The notes under the pieces are model-generated. The model was given only the letters and a program-made list of their open reading frames with translations. It had not been told where the DNA came from and made no database searches. A stretch of DNA of 64,000 nucleotides, taken from positions 32,664 through 96,663 of the forward strand of contig JAFVSJ010000004.1 in NCBI GenBank assembly GCA_017503805.1, read 5' to 3'. A program made the position numbers and the translations under genes. The stretch comes from Tidjanibacter sp. GTDB taxonomy: Bacteria; Bacteroidota; Bacteroidia; Bacteroidales; Rikenellaceae. Shown here piece by piece: positions 6,821 to 14,801 of the stretch. How positions within the stretch are numbered: position 1 is the stretch's first letter; every line of letters starts with the position of its first letter.

Positions 6821-9079
6821 TCATTTAGTACACTCTTCGCTATCGGTTATTTCCCAAATGATCTCTTTGGTTTCGGAATTATATTTCATCAAGACTTTGG
6901 AGTTAGGTACTATATCGCCGGAAATAATCATTTTTGACAATGGTCGACGAATCTCCTTGCGAATGATACCCAATATGGGACGAGCGCCATAATGTGAATT
7001 GAATCCGGTGCTCGTCACATATTTACGAGCAGATTCGTCAATCTCCAGGATAATTTTCTGTTCGTGAAGTGTCTTAAGCAGATTCTTAATATGGATGTCG
7101 AAAATTCTATCTATCATCTCCGTAGTAATTGGAGAGAAAGGCACAATCTCGGTTAGACGGGCAAGGAACTCGGGTCTAAACTGTCCTTGCATCACCTCTA
7201 ACATTTGATCGTGAGTTGGTATATGACCTTGTCCAAATGAATTGAAAATAAAATCACTGCCAATGTTAGAGGTAAATATAATTAGGGCGTTCGAGAAGTC
7301 GCCAATACGTCCCAACCTATCGTGAAGTTTTCCTTCATCAAGAATCTGAAGGAAAAGATCAAATACGGACTTATGAGCCTTTTCTATCTCATCAAACAGT
7401 ACCACGGAGTATGGATTTTGCCTGATTTGGTTTACCAGCAAACCTCCTTCTTCATATCCGACATATCCCGGAGGGGCTCCATAAAGCAATGCCACAGAAT
7501 GTTCCTCTTTGTATTCCGACATATCGAACCTCAATATATTTGATTCGTCATTAAATAGGAACTCTGCCAACGACTTAGCCAGCTCTGTTTTACCGGTACC
7601 TGTAGGACCTAAGAAAAAGAATGAGCCAATGGGTTGTCCCTTTTTATTCAATCCAGAGCGCGATTCAAATACCGCATCAAGTATACTTTTCACTGCGTGT
7701 TCCTGACCAACTACCCTCTTGTGCAAAATAGCTTCAGCGTTGGACAATCTTTCCCTCTCTGCAGCCTGAATGTTGCCCATAGGTATTCCTGTCATCTTGG
7801 ACACTACTTTTCTTACAATGTCTACATTAAGTTGGGCAACTTCATTCTCACCATTTTGTGTCGATTCAATATCAACCTTCATAGCTGCCATAGACCTATC
7901 GAGCAAATCCAACGCAGATGATGGCAAACGTTTGTCAGACATATAGCGCTTTGCCAAACGTACTATTTCTGCCGGCACATCATCATCCAACTCAATTTTA
8001 TGGAATTGCTCATAGGTATCCTTACGGCTTTTCAATACCTCCTCGGTCATTTCGACAGATGGTTCCTCCACCGTCACCTTCTCAAATAACGAAAGCAACT
8101 CTTTGTCTTTTTCGATGTCTTTGGTATATCCATCAAGAGTAGTCGTACAGATAACTTGCAAGTCATTTTTAGTCAATGCCCGTCTCAAAATAGGCAATAC
8201 ACCATAAAGCAACGACTGTTTATCTAACAGATTGTGAAAATTTTCGATGACAAGAATCGGATGAACTTGATTTGCCAGACGATTAATCACATCCTTAAAT
8301 CTATCCTCAATTTCACCCTTATAAGTCACTCCCTGGCACAATGCAATAGTATCCAGCTCATAGGGTTTGACATCCAACAGAAATGAAGGCACAGACTGAC
8401 TTCTTATCATTTGCAAGAGCCCAACTACAAGACTGGTTTTACCCACTCCTGTTTCTCCAACTATGATTACATTTGCTCTGTCTTTCCTCGCTAAAATCTC
8501 TATTAAAGAGCGTATTTCCGAATCGAAACCAACCACCGACAAATCTGGCAAAGATTGCAACATATCCACACACAACATATCACTATCGGACGTGCTAATA
8601 TTTATCATCGATTTAGAGGTCTGCTTCGTGTTCGCATTATTAATACTTCCCTCGTTTGTAATTATTTTATCCGGAGTGAGAGGCATAGTTTTCAACTGTT
8701 CATAAGAAAAAGCCAACCCTGGAGTCAGCAATGCGGCCAAAAGCGAATACTCATCAAGACTATCTAAACCTTTTGCCTTAGCAATGCTGCCTGCCTCTTT
8801 CACGACTTTCTGGGTATCTGCGGATAATACAATTCCCTTCATTTTATATGGGGATTTTTCACATTGCTGCATCCTCATATCTGCCCAATCTACTAAATAG
8901 TAGTAGTCCGCATCCAATGTATCCTCCAGGTAATTAACCAGGCCGGCACTTTTGTGTAACAGAGCCCTTAGGATATGTGCCGGTTCAATCGTAGGACTAC
9001 TGTTATCCGTTGCAAAAGATTGAGCAATATGCAACAAATCAAAATGAAGTGCGCTCAAAGAATCTACATATTTATCCAT
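6821..9079 (-). CDS. tssH: T6SS sheath-disassembly AAA+ ATPase ClpV (TssH)
   Basis: 752 aa, a tandem AAA+ unfoldase of the ClpA/ClpB class. A Clp-N repeat domain covers residues 1-140. NBD1 has Walker A GETGVGKT (208-215). NBD2 has Walker A GPTGTGKT (491-498), Walker B VVLFDEIEKAH (559-569) and the pore loop GAPPGYVGYEEGG. It extracts contracted TssB/TssC sheath for reuse. The NBD1 Walker B reads ILVIENFHNL where the family normally has IDE, so site 1 may bind ATP without hydrolysing it efficiently. It follows upxY by 9 bases and is the first structural T6SS gene of the operon. Confidence 0.92.
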   Translation of the reverse strand: MDKYVDSLSALHFDLLHIAQSFATDNSSPTIEPAHILRALLHKSAGLVNYLEDTLDADYYYLVDWADMRMQQCEKSPYKMKGIVLSADTQKVVKEAGSIAKAKGLDSLDEYSLLAALLTPGLAFSYEQLKTMPLTPDKIITNEGSINNANTKQTSKSMINISTSDSDMLCVDMLQSLPDLSVVGFDSEIRSLIEILARKDRANVIIVGETGVGKTSLVVGLLQMIRSQSVPSFLLDVKPYELDTIALCQGVTYKGEIEDRFKDVINRLANQVHPILVIENFHNLLDKQSLLYGVLPILRRALTKNDLQVICTTTLDGYTKDIEKDKELLSLFEKVTVEEPSVEMTEEVLKSRKDTYEQFHKIELDDDVPAEIVRLAKRYMSDKRLPSSALDLLDRSMAAMKVDIESTQNGENEVAQLNVDIVRKVVSKMTGIPMGNIQAAERERLSNAEAILHKRVVGQEHAVKSILDAVFESRSGLNKKGQPIGSFFFLGPTGTGKTELAKSLAEFLFNDESNILRFDMSEYKEEHSVALLYGAPPGYVGYEEGGLLVNQIRQNPYSVVLFDEIEKAHKSVFDLFLQILDEGKLHDRLGRIGDFSNALIIFTSNIGSDFIFNSFGQGHIPTHDQMLEVMQGQFRPEFLARLTEIVPFSPITTEMIDRIFDIHIKNLLKTLHEQKIILEIDESARKYVTSTGFNSHYGARPILGIIRKEIRRPLSKMIISGDIVPNSKVLMKYNSETKEIIWEITDSEECTK

Positions 9080-9088
9080 AGTAAATTT

Positions 9089-9691
9089 TTATACAGTTTC
9101 TAATACTCGTTCAACATCATTCAGCGATACACTGACACAAGCATATCCCAAACATTCCACCCTTACAGCAACTCGGGGATAATCAGATTTATCCGTAAGT
9201 AAGTTCCCTTCTAAACCAACCAATGGACCAGATTTTATGCGTACCTTACACTCGACATTTGGCAATAACTCGCTAATCTCTATTGGATTATTGGGAGCAT
9301 TCGTCATTAATTTCAGATTGTCTATTTGAGTGTCGGGAATTATGGCGGGCTGACGGGATCCGGGATATGAAACAAATTTCTTGACGTTTGGCAATGTTAG
9401 CAACTCGGCATCCTCACACAAGTCTGTCCTCACAAAAACAATCATTGGAATTACGACACGATGTATAGTCTTCTTCCTATCGCTCCAGGAGCGCACCTCT
9501 GACTGAATCGGCAAAAAATGTTCAATGGATTTTTTGTTTAGTAGTTGACAAACTTTTTTTTCTGTACACGTTCTCACCAAAATCGCTTTCCAAGATTTAG
9601 GGTGCGCTTCGCGGTCGGTTGTCACACCAACAACCGATATTGCTTCCTCATTTTTCCCAATGGCATCAGTAGCCTCCTCAAAAGTTTTCAC
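9089..9691 (-). CDS. UpxY-family NusG-like transcription antiterminator
   Basis: 200 aa. An NGN domain spans about residues 33-125 (SWKAILVRTCTEKKVCQLL... HRVVIPMIVFVRTD... NVKKFVSYPG), followed by a KOW-type beta barrel (about 145-195: VKIR-like CKVRIKSGPLVGLEGNLL). UpxY proteins of Bacteroides are first genes of capsule operons, where they keep RNA polymerase going through long transcripts. Here the gene is first in a T6SS operon, 9 bases before tssH. No ATG is available after the upstream TAG, so GTG at 9691 is taken as start; a GTG 22 codons further in is an alternative. It lies just inside the invertible promoter region and probably acts on its own operon (inference). Confidence 0.82.
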   Translation of the reverse strand: MKTFEEATDAIGKNEEAISVVGVTTDREAHPKSWKAILVRTCTEKKVCQLLNKKSIEHFLPIQSEVRSWSDRKKTIHRVVIPMIVFVRTDLCEDAELLTLPNVKKFVSYPGSRQPAIIPDTQIDNLKLMTNAPNNPIEISELLPNVECKVRIKSGPLVGLEGNLLTDKSDYPRVAVRVECLGYACVSVSLNDVERVLETV

Positions 9692-9730
9692 AATTTTGGA
9701 AATTGTTGCTCTTGCGAACTAAACTCTGCA

Positions 9731-9754
9731 TATCTCTTTCGTAGAGATAGACTC
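9731..9754. repeat. Left inverted repeat of invertible segment (IRL)
   Basis: 24 bases that recur in perfect inverted orientation at 9895-9918. Key part TATCTCTTTCGTAGAGATAG. Internally palindromic (TATCTCT-TTCGT-AGAGATA), as expected for a site bound symmetrically by a recombinase. It lies 40 bases before the antiterminator start codon, so in the ON state it would be transcribed as a hairpin in the operon leader. Confidence 0.9.
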
Positions 9755-9894
9755 CATATTAATCTGCTGCTAAAACCTTTATTTCCTATTGATTGTTAAT
9801 CATTTCAAAAGGTCTAATTTTGATTATTTTTTTGTGTGTTTTTTTGAAAGTTGCTTATGGTTATTTAGGATTATTTTTTTACATTTGTGCCGTA
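9755..9894. promoter_or_regulatory. 140-bp invertible promoter segment, predicted OFF orientation
   Basis: Very A+T-rich spacer between the two inverted repeats. The plus strand carries TATG (9856-9859), 20 bases, then TACATTTG (9880-9887), matching the Bacteroidetes -33/-7 pattern (TTTG ... TAnnTTTG). Transcription would start at about the right repeat and run rightward into the antisense strand of the recombinase gene. No TAnnTTTG occurs on the minus strand of the segment. Inversion would point this promoter left into upxY-tssH and the whole T6SS operon. Orientation effect is inferred from the motif. Confidence 0.8.
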
Positions 9895-9923
9895 GAGTCT
9901 ATCTCTACGAAAGAGATAGACTC
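9895..9923. repeat. Right inverted repeat of invertible segment (IRR)
   Basis: Positions 9895-9918 are the exact reverse complement of 9731-9754. This copy extends to a 29-base perfect palindrome with 12-base arms (GAGTCTATCTCT and AGAGATAGACTC) around ACGAA. It lies 19 bases past the stop codon of the recombinase gene. Confidence 0.9.
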
Positions 9924-9942
9924 TAAATATCCCTAAACTAAA

Positions 9943-11106
9943 TCACTTCAACATATTGATTATATGGCTATTGACTCTATCCACACGAGTAGAGTCGATG
10001 GCTGCAAGATATATTTGAGTTGTAGTTTCGGAACTATGCCCCATACCTTCACTAATAACTGCTAATGGAACATTTGATTTCTTGGCGATGCTTGCCCAGG
10101 AATGTCTTGCTACATACATCGTTAGAGGGATATCTAAACCAATCATTCGACCAATAATTTTTAAATTCCTATTCACACTGCAGAGGCAATTTATATATTG
10201 TTTTCGCTCATTCTTGTTGTCATTTTTAATTATGGGCAACAGATAGTATTTTGAGTTATTTCTATACTTATCAACTATCTTTTGCATACATGATTCCCAC
10301 TTCACAGATAAACGGTTCCCGGTTTTTCTTCTATAGTAAACTAATTCTCCTTTAGACACTGCATCATTACGAAGATAAGCCATATCTACAAATGACATCC
10401 CTCGTGTGTAGAAGGAGAACAAAAACATATCTCTTGCAAAATCCAAACCCTGCCTATTATTAAGATTAATCTGTTTTATCTTTTTGATGCACTCCAAGGA
10501 TACTGCTCTTTTTTTTGTTTTATCCACACCAACATACACATACTTGAATGGAGACTTATTGTCTATTCCCAACTCCACTACTGCTCGATTATAGACAGCT
10601 CTCAATATCCTCATATAGAAAGAACTGCTATTCCTAATTACTCTTTTATCTCTGAGATATATTTCATAAGCAATCATCACATTAGGCACTATTTGTTCTA
10701 ATTCAATATCAACACCCTGTCTAAATCTACAGAAACTATTCAGAGTAGAAGTGTAGGCCTCTGCTGTCCTTATTTTCCCAAGAGACTTCATTCGATTTAT
10801 AATTATTCTCATATATACGAACAAAGTCATTCTTGATGCTTCACCTCTAACTTCGCTTGCTGAAGCCAGAGGTTTCAATTCAGTGCCTTTTGCTTTTTTA
10901 TCCGACATAGTTTTTCTCACACTGCATTTTTGACTACCTAAATCCAAAAGCATCTGACGTAAATAGGTTGTAATTGTCTCATTAGATATTACTTTACCTA
11001 AAGTTTGCACCGTGAGCAAATCCTCTTGGAACAATTCTACATTATTTCTGATTGAGTCTGCTTGCTTACACGCAACCATTTTGCGTTCTCCTCTGTAATT
11101 GGCCAT
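9943..11106 (-). CDS. Tyrosine site-specific recombinase, probable invertase of the T6SS promoter
   Basis: 387 aa. The N-terminal 110 residues are unlike most integrases. A SAM-like core-binding domain (about 90-190: RMKSLGKIRTAEAYTSTLNSF) is followed by the catalytic domain. Catalytic landmarks are box I TRGMSFVDMAYLR, a Lys in YYRRKTGNRLS, box II YVARHSWAS (Arg kept, the His three residues before it is Tyr), and GHSSETTTQIYLA with the nucleophilic Tyr. The stop codon is 19 bases from the right inverted repeat, the usual layout of Bacteroidetes Tsr-type promoter invertases. It could instead be the integrase that inserted the A+T-rich island; adjacency to the repeats favours invertase. ATG at 11106. 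Confidence 0.85.
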   Translation of the reverse strand: MANYRGERKMVACKQADSIRNNVELFQEDLLTVQTLGKVISNETITTYLRQMLLDLGSQKCSVRKTMSDKKAKGTELKPLASASEVRGEASRMTLFVYMRIIINRMKSLGKIRTAEAYTSTLNSFCRFRQGVDIELEQIVPNVMIAYEIYLRDKRVIRNSSSFYMRILRAVYNRAVVELGIDNKSPFKYVYVGVDKTKKRAVSLECIKKIKQINLNNRQGLDFARDMFLFSFYTRGMSFVDMAYLRNDAVSKGELVYYRRKTGNRLSVKWESCMQKIVDKYRNNSKYYLLPIIKNDNKNERKQYINCLCSVNRNLKIIGRMIGLDIPLTMYVARHSWASIAKKSNVPLAVISEGMGHSSETTTQIYLAAIDSTRVDRVNSHIINMLK

Positions 11107-11277
11107 AAATTTTACTATTAATATTTGACATACGTATATTATATTAAATATATAATGTATGGTTTACACACAAGAAACTCATATACGCACAACTATTTTT
11201 TAGTAAATTTTACAAGAAAAACAAGCTGCATAATTAAGAGGTTAAAACAAGAGAATAGGGCAAAATCGGAAGTGAGA

Positions 11278-11309
11278 TTTTAGATTCTCATATTATTTTC
11301 GTATCTTCG
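11278..11309 (+). promoter_or_regulatory. Predicted promoter of GH3 gene
   Basis: TTTT (11278-11281), 20 bases, then TATCTTCG (11302-11309), close to the Bacteroidetes TTTG ... TAnnTTTG consensus. A leader of about 90 bases follows. The remaining intergenic stretch from 11107 is A+T-rich with no gene visible; base composition shifts to G+C-rich around 11,300. Confidence 0.5.
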
Positions 11310-11403
11310 TGAGGTTGAATGGCCTTGCAGTCATTCGACCAGCCGACCAAAGCTACAAGCGCAGACTTCTAATCACGAACTTACTTATTAACTTTTTACC
11401 CAT

Positions 11404-13734
11404 ATGAAAACTATCAAACTCATCGCAACCATCTGTGCAGCAGCACTCTTGGCAGCTTGTGGCAGCAGCCGCACAGCTATCCCCAAAGACAACGACGTGG
11501 AAAAACAAGTCGAAAAAATCCTCAGCCAGATGACCCTTGAACAGAAAGTTGGTCAGATGGCCGAAATCGCTATCGACCTGCTCGGCAAACTCGAAGCTGA
11601 CCCAAATGGTAACCGACAGTTCAATCTCAACGAGGAGAATCTCGAGAACATTATGTCCAAATACAAGGTGGGCTCCGTGCTCAACGCACCCGGCAGAGCT
11701 CTCCCCGCCGAGCAGTGGAATCCGCTCATTGAGAAGATCAACGAAGCCTCCATACGCCACACCGGCATCGCTACCCTCTACGGCATCGATGCCATCCACG
11801 GCACCACCTACACTGCCGGCGCTTCGCTCTTCCCACAGGAGGTCAATGCCGCCGCCTCATTCAACAGGGCACTCACCCGCCGTATGGCCGAGATGACCGC
11901 CTACGAGGTGAGAGCCAGCAACATCCCCTGGACCTACTCCCCCACCCTCGATTTGGGCCGTCGTCACGCTTGGCCCCGTTGCTGGGAGTCGTTCAGTGAG
12001 GATGCCTATCTGACGGCAGAGTTGGGCCGAGAAATGGTCCTCGGCTATCAGGGTGCCGACCCCAACCATATCGACACAAAGCACATTGCCGCTTGTCCCA
12101 AACACTTCCTCGCCTACGGTATGACCAACTCGGGCCAGGACCGCACCCCCGCCTACGTATCCATCGCAGAGCTGAAGGAGAAACACTTTGCACCCTTCAA
12201 AGCGGCCGTTGAGGCAGGCGCACTCTCGTTGATGGTCAACTCCGCATCGGTAAACGGCATACCTACCCACGCCGACCACGAGTTGCTGACCGGTTGGCTC
12301 AAAGAGGGACTCGGTTGGGACGGCGTAGTCGTTTCCGATTGGGCCGACGTACCCAACCTCTACCAGAGGGAGAGGGTAAGCAAGGACTTCAAACACGCCA
12401 TTGCCGACGCTGTGAATGCGGGTATGGATATGGCAATGATTCCCTACGACCTTCGTTTCTGCGAGTTGCTGCTTGAGGCTGTAGATGAGGGCCTTGTGAG
12501 CCGCGAACGCATCGACGATGCTGCCCGCAGGATTGTCCGTATGAAAGTTCGTTTGGGTCTTGACACCACCCCCAACACCTACGTCAAAGATTACCCCGAG
12601 TTCCAGGGTGAGGCCATCCGCGAGGCTTGCTATGAGTCTGCCTGCGAGTCCATCACTCTGTTGAAGAACAACAACAATATCCTCCCCCTCAGCCGCGATG
12701 CCAAGATTTTGGTTGCCGGCCCCAACGCCGATAGGATGCGTCCTTTGTGCGGTGGATGGAGCTTCTCGTGGCAGGGAGATATTGTAGACGAGATGCTGCC
12801 AGACGGAGTGACCATTCTCGATGCAGTGAAGGCCATTGGTGGCAGGAATGTGAAATATGTTGCCGGCGTAGAGTATAAGCAGGGTGGCAGCTACGAGGAG
12901 GAGTGCAACATCAACATCGAGGCTGCTGTGAGGGCCGCACGCGGTGTGGACTACATCGTGCTCTGCCTCGGTGAGAACTCCTACTGCGAGACCCCCGGCA
13001 ATCTGAAGGAGATGGCCATCTCGCCCAACCAACAGGCCTTGGCAAAGGCTCTGGCTGCAACGGGCAAACCTGTGATTCTGGTACTCAACGAGGGCCGCGG
13101 TCGCATCATCCGCAGCTTCGTAGATGATATGGATGCCGTATTGCACACCTACTTGCCCGGTACGGAGGGTGGTCGAGCACTCGCATCTATCCTCTATGGC
13201 GATGTGAACCCCTCGGGTAAACTCCCCTACTCCTATCCCAAGTACTCCAATGCTATGACCACCTACGACCACAAGGTTTCGGAGAGTGTAGGCACAATGC
13301 AGGGTGCCTATGACTACAACGCTGTTGTGGCTATGCAGTGGGCATTTGGCTACGGCCTCTCCTACACCACCTTTGAGTACAGCAACCTGAAGGTCGTAGA
13401 GGGTGGCGAGTTCAAGGCCGGCGACAAGATTAAGATTTCGGTGGATGTGACCAACACAGGCAAACGAGCAGGTAAGGAGAGTGTGTTGCTCTTCGTGAAT
13501 GACGATGTTGCCTCCATCGTTCCCGATGGCCGCCGTCTGCGCGACTTCGACAAGGTGGAGTTGCAGCCCGGTGAGACCAAGACCGTATGCTTTGAGCTTG
13601 CGGCCGAGGAGTTGGCTTTTGCGAAGAACGATGCTTGCTGGTATCTCGAGGAGGGTAGCTACACCGTTCAGTGTGGCCAGCTGACCGAGAAACTCCAATG
13701 CTTGGAGGATGCCGAGCTGGGTGAGTTCATCTAA
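11404..13734 (+). CDS. Glycoside hydrolase family 3 lipoprotein (beta-glucosidase-like)
   Basis: 776 aa. A lipoprotein signal (LIATICAAALLAAC) places the enzyme on a membrane surface. The GH3 N-terminal barrel shows YGIDAIHGTTYTAGASLFPQ and KHFLAYG; the nucleophile Asp312 sits in VVVSDWADV. The second GH3 domain (ITLLKNNNNILPLS ... VLNEGRGRI ... YLPGTEGGRALASILYGDVNPSGKLPYSYP) and a C-terminal fibronectin-III-like domain (VDVTNTGKRAGKESVLLFV) complete a standard BglX-like layout. It likely removes terminal beta-glucosyl or related sugars from oligosaccharides. No SusC/SusD genes lie beside it, so the glycan cannot be guessed. It is the first backbone gene after the T6SS island. Confidence 0.93.
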   Translation: MKTIKLIATICAAALLAACGSSRTAIPKDNDVEKQVEKILSQMTLEQKVGQMAEIAIDLLGKLEADPNGNRQFNLNEENLENIMSKYKVGSVLNAPGRALPAEQWNPLIEKINEASIRHTGIATLYGIDAIHGTTYTAGASLFPQEVNAAASFNRALTRRMAEMTAYEVRASNIPWTYSPTLDLGRRHAWPRCWESFSEDAYLTAELGREMVLGYQGADPNHIDTKHIAACPKHFLAYGMTNSGQDRTPAYVSIAELKEKHFAPFKAAVEAGALSLMVNSASVNGIPTHADHELLTGWLKEGLGWDGVVVSDWADVPNLYQRERVSKDFKHAIADAVNAGMDMAMIPYDLRFCELLLEAVDEGLVSRERIDDAARRIVRMKVRLGLDTTPNTYVKDYPEFQGEAIREACYESACESITLLKNNNNILPLSRDAKILVAGPNADRMRPLCGGWSFSWQGDIVDEMLPDGVTILDAVKAIGGRNVKYVAGVEYKQGGSYEEECNINIEAAVRAARGVDYIVLCLGENSYCETPGNLKEMAISPNQQALAKALAATGKPVILVLNEGRGRIIRSFVDDMDAVLHTYLPGTEGGRALASILYGDVNPSGKLPYSYPKYSNAMTTYDHKVSESVGTMQGAYDYNAVVAMQWAFGYGLSYTTFEYSNLKVVEGGEFKAGDKIKISVDVTNTGKRAGKESVLLFVNDDVASIVPDGRRLRDFDKVELQPGETKTVCFELAAEELAFAKNDACWYLEEGSYTVQCGQLTEKLQCLEDAELGEFI

Positions 13735-13755
13735 CAAGGAGCCGCTTACAAAGAG

Positions 13756-13797
13756 AGAGCGAACCGCAGCCTAAGTGACTGCGGTTCGCTCTTTATT
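13756..13797 (+). terminator. Rho-independent terminator after GH3 gene
   Basis: A 14-bp stem AGAGCGAACCGCAG (13756-13769) with CTGCGGTTCGCTCT (13779-13792), followed by TTATT. It separates the convergent GH3 and endonuclease IV genes. Confidence 0.85.
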
Positions 13798-13823
13798 GTA
13801 GATAGACCATTAAATGCCGACTT

Positions 13824-14675
13824 CTACTTCTGCTCCCCTGCGAGCTGATAGAGGGTTGCAATCTCGCTACTCCAGAGACTCTCGTCGATGGTCTCGAGCA
13901 CAAGCGGCATATTGTCGAATCGGGGATTGCGGGCAATGTACTCGAAGCACTCCCAGCCTATCTGCCCGTGTCCGAGTCGTTCGTGGCGGTCGATGCGGCT
14001 ACCCAGGGGGCGCATAGCCTCATTGAGGTGCATACCGCGCAGGTAGTCAAGCGAGATGATGCTGTCAATCTTGGCGAAAGTGCTCTCGCAGGCCTCACGC
14101 GAGGAGAGGTCGTAGCCCGCAGCGAAGGCGTGGCAGGTGTCGATGCAGTAGCCCACTCGACTCTTGTCCTCAACGCGGTCGATGATGTGGGCAATCTGCT
14201 CGAAGGTGTGGCCGAGGTTGGTACCCTGACCTGCTGTGTTTTCGATTACGGCCGTGACACCCTCGGTGCGTTCGAGTGCTATGTTGATGCTCTCGGCCAC
14301 GCGGTCGAGGCTGCGGTCGATGTCGATGCGACCGAGGTGCGAGCCGGGATGGAAGTTGAGTCGGTCGAGACCGAGGAGTTGGCAACGGCGCATCTCCTCG
14401 ACGAAACTCTCACGCGATTTGGCAAGTCCTTCCTCGTCGGGATGTCCGAGGTTGATAAGATAGGAGTCGTGTGGGAGTATCTGGAATGGTTTGTAACCAA
14501 GTCGCTCACACTCTGTGCGGAAGGCCTCAATATCGGCCTCTGTGAGAGCGGGAGCGAGCCATTGGCGTTGGTTCTTGGTGAAGAGTGCGAAAGCGCCAGC
14601 ACCTATGGCGTGGGCATTGCGGGGTGCGTTGATAAGTCCTCCTGCAGCCGAAACGTGTGCTCCAAAGTATTTCAT
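13824..14675 (-). CDS. nfo: Endonuclease IV (AP endonuclease)
   Basis: 283 aa from ATG at 14675 ([18 protein letters not shown]). A longer open frame upstream reads into the promoter region and is not needed. Family hallmarks are [46 protein letters not shown] and ETIDES, which supply the trinuclear zinc ligands. It cuts DNA 5' to abasic sites in base-excision repair. The length matches bacterial Nfo (about 280). The promoter is predicted at 14727-14734. Confidence 0.95.
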   Translation of the reverse strand: MKYFGAHVSAAGGLINAPRNAHAIGAGAFALFTKNQRQWLAPALTEADIEAFRTECERLGYKPFQILPHDSYLINLGHPDEEGLAKSRESFVEEMRRCQLLGLDRLNFHPGSHLGRIDIDRSLDRVAESINIALERTEGVTAVIENTAGQGTNLGHTFEQIAHIIDRVEDKSRVGYCIDTCHAFAAGYDLSSREACESTFAKIDSIISLDYLRGMHLNEAMRPLGSRIDRHERLGHGQIGWECFEYIARNPRFDNMPLVLETIDESLWSSEIATLYQLAGEQK

Positions 14676-14726
14676 AGTCGTTATAATTGTTTTGCTTTGT
14701 TGTCTAAAGTGCTCTATTGTTTTATA

Positions 14727-14763
14727 CAAAGGTAAGAATATCCGACGAAAAACGCTATATTTG
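14727..14763. promoter_or_regulatory. Divergent promoters for nfo and the DUF3078 gene
   Basis: CAAAGGTA at 14727-14734 reads TACCTTTG on the minus strand (nfo). TATATTTG at 14756-14763 on the plus strand serves the DUF3078 gene. Both match the Bacteroidetes -7 element TAnnTTTG. Confidence 0.7.
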
Positions 14764-14801
14764 TGCGGTAATAAGTTTTTATAGCTGTATAGATAGAGAC
14801 T

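Noticed and set aside
6753-6824. N-terminal 24-residue extension of TssB
   Set aside because: Possible through the ATGA overlap with tssH, but the added residues look unlike the family and the sequence before 6752 reads like a leader.
9755-9894. Left-pointing promoter already present in the invertible segment
   Set aside because: The only TTTG on the minus strand of the segment (in ACCTTTTGAAA) lacks the TA at the required spacing, so no OFF-state promoter toward upxY is supported.
11107-11403. tRNA or attachment site at the island boundary
   Set aside because: No cloverleaf or tRNA 3' end seen, and no direct repeat matching elsewhere in the window.
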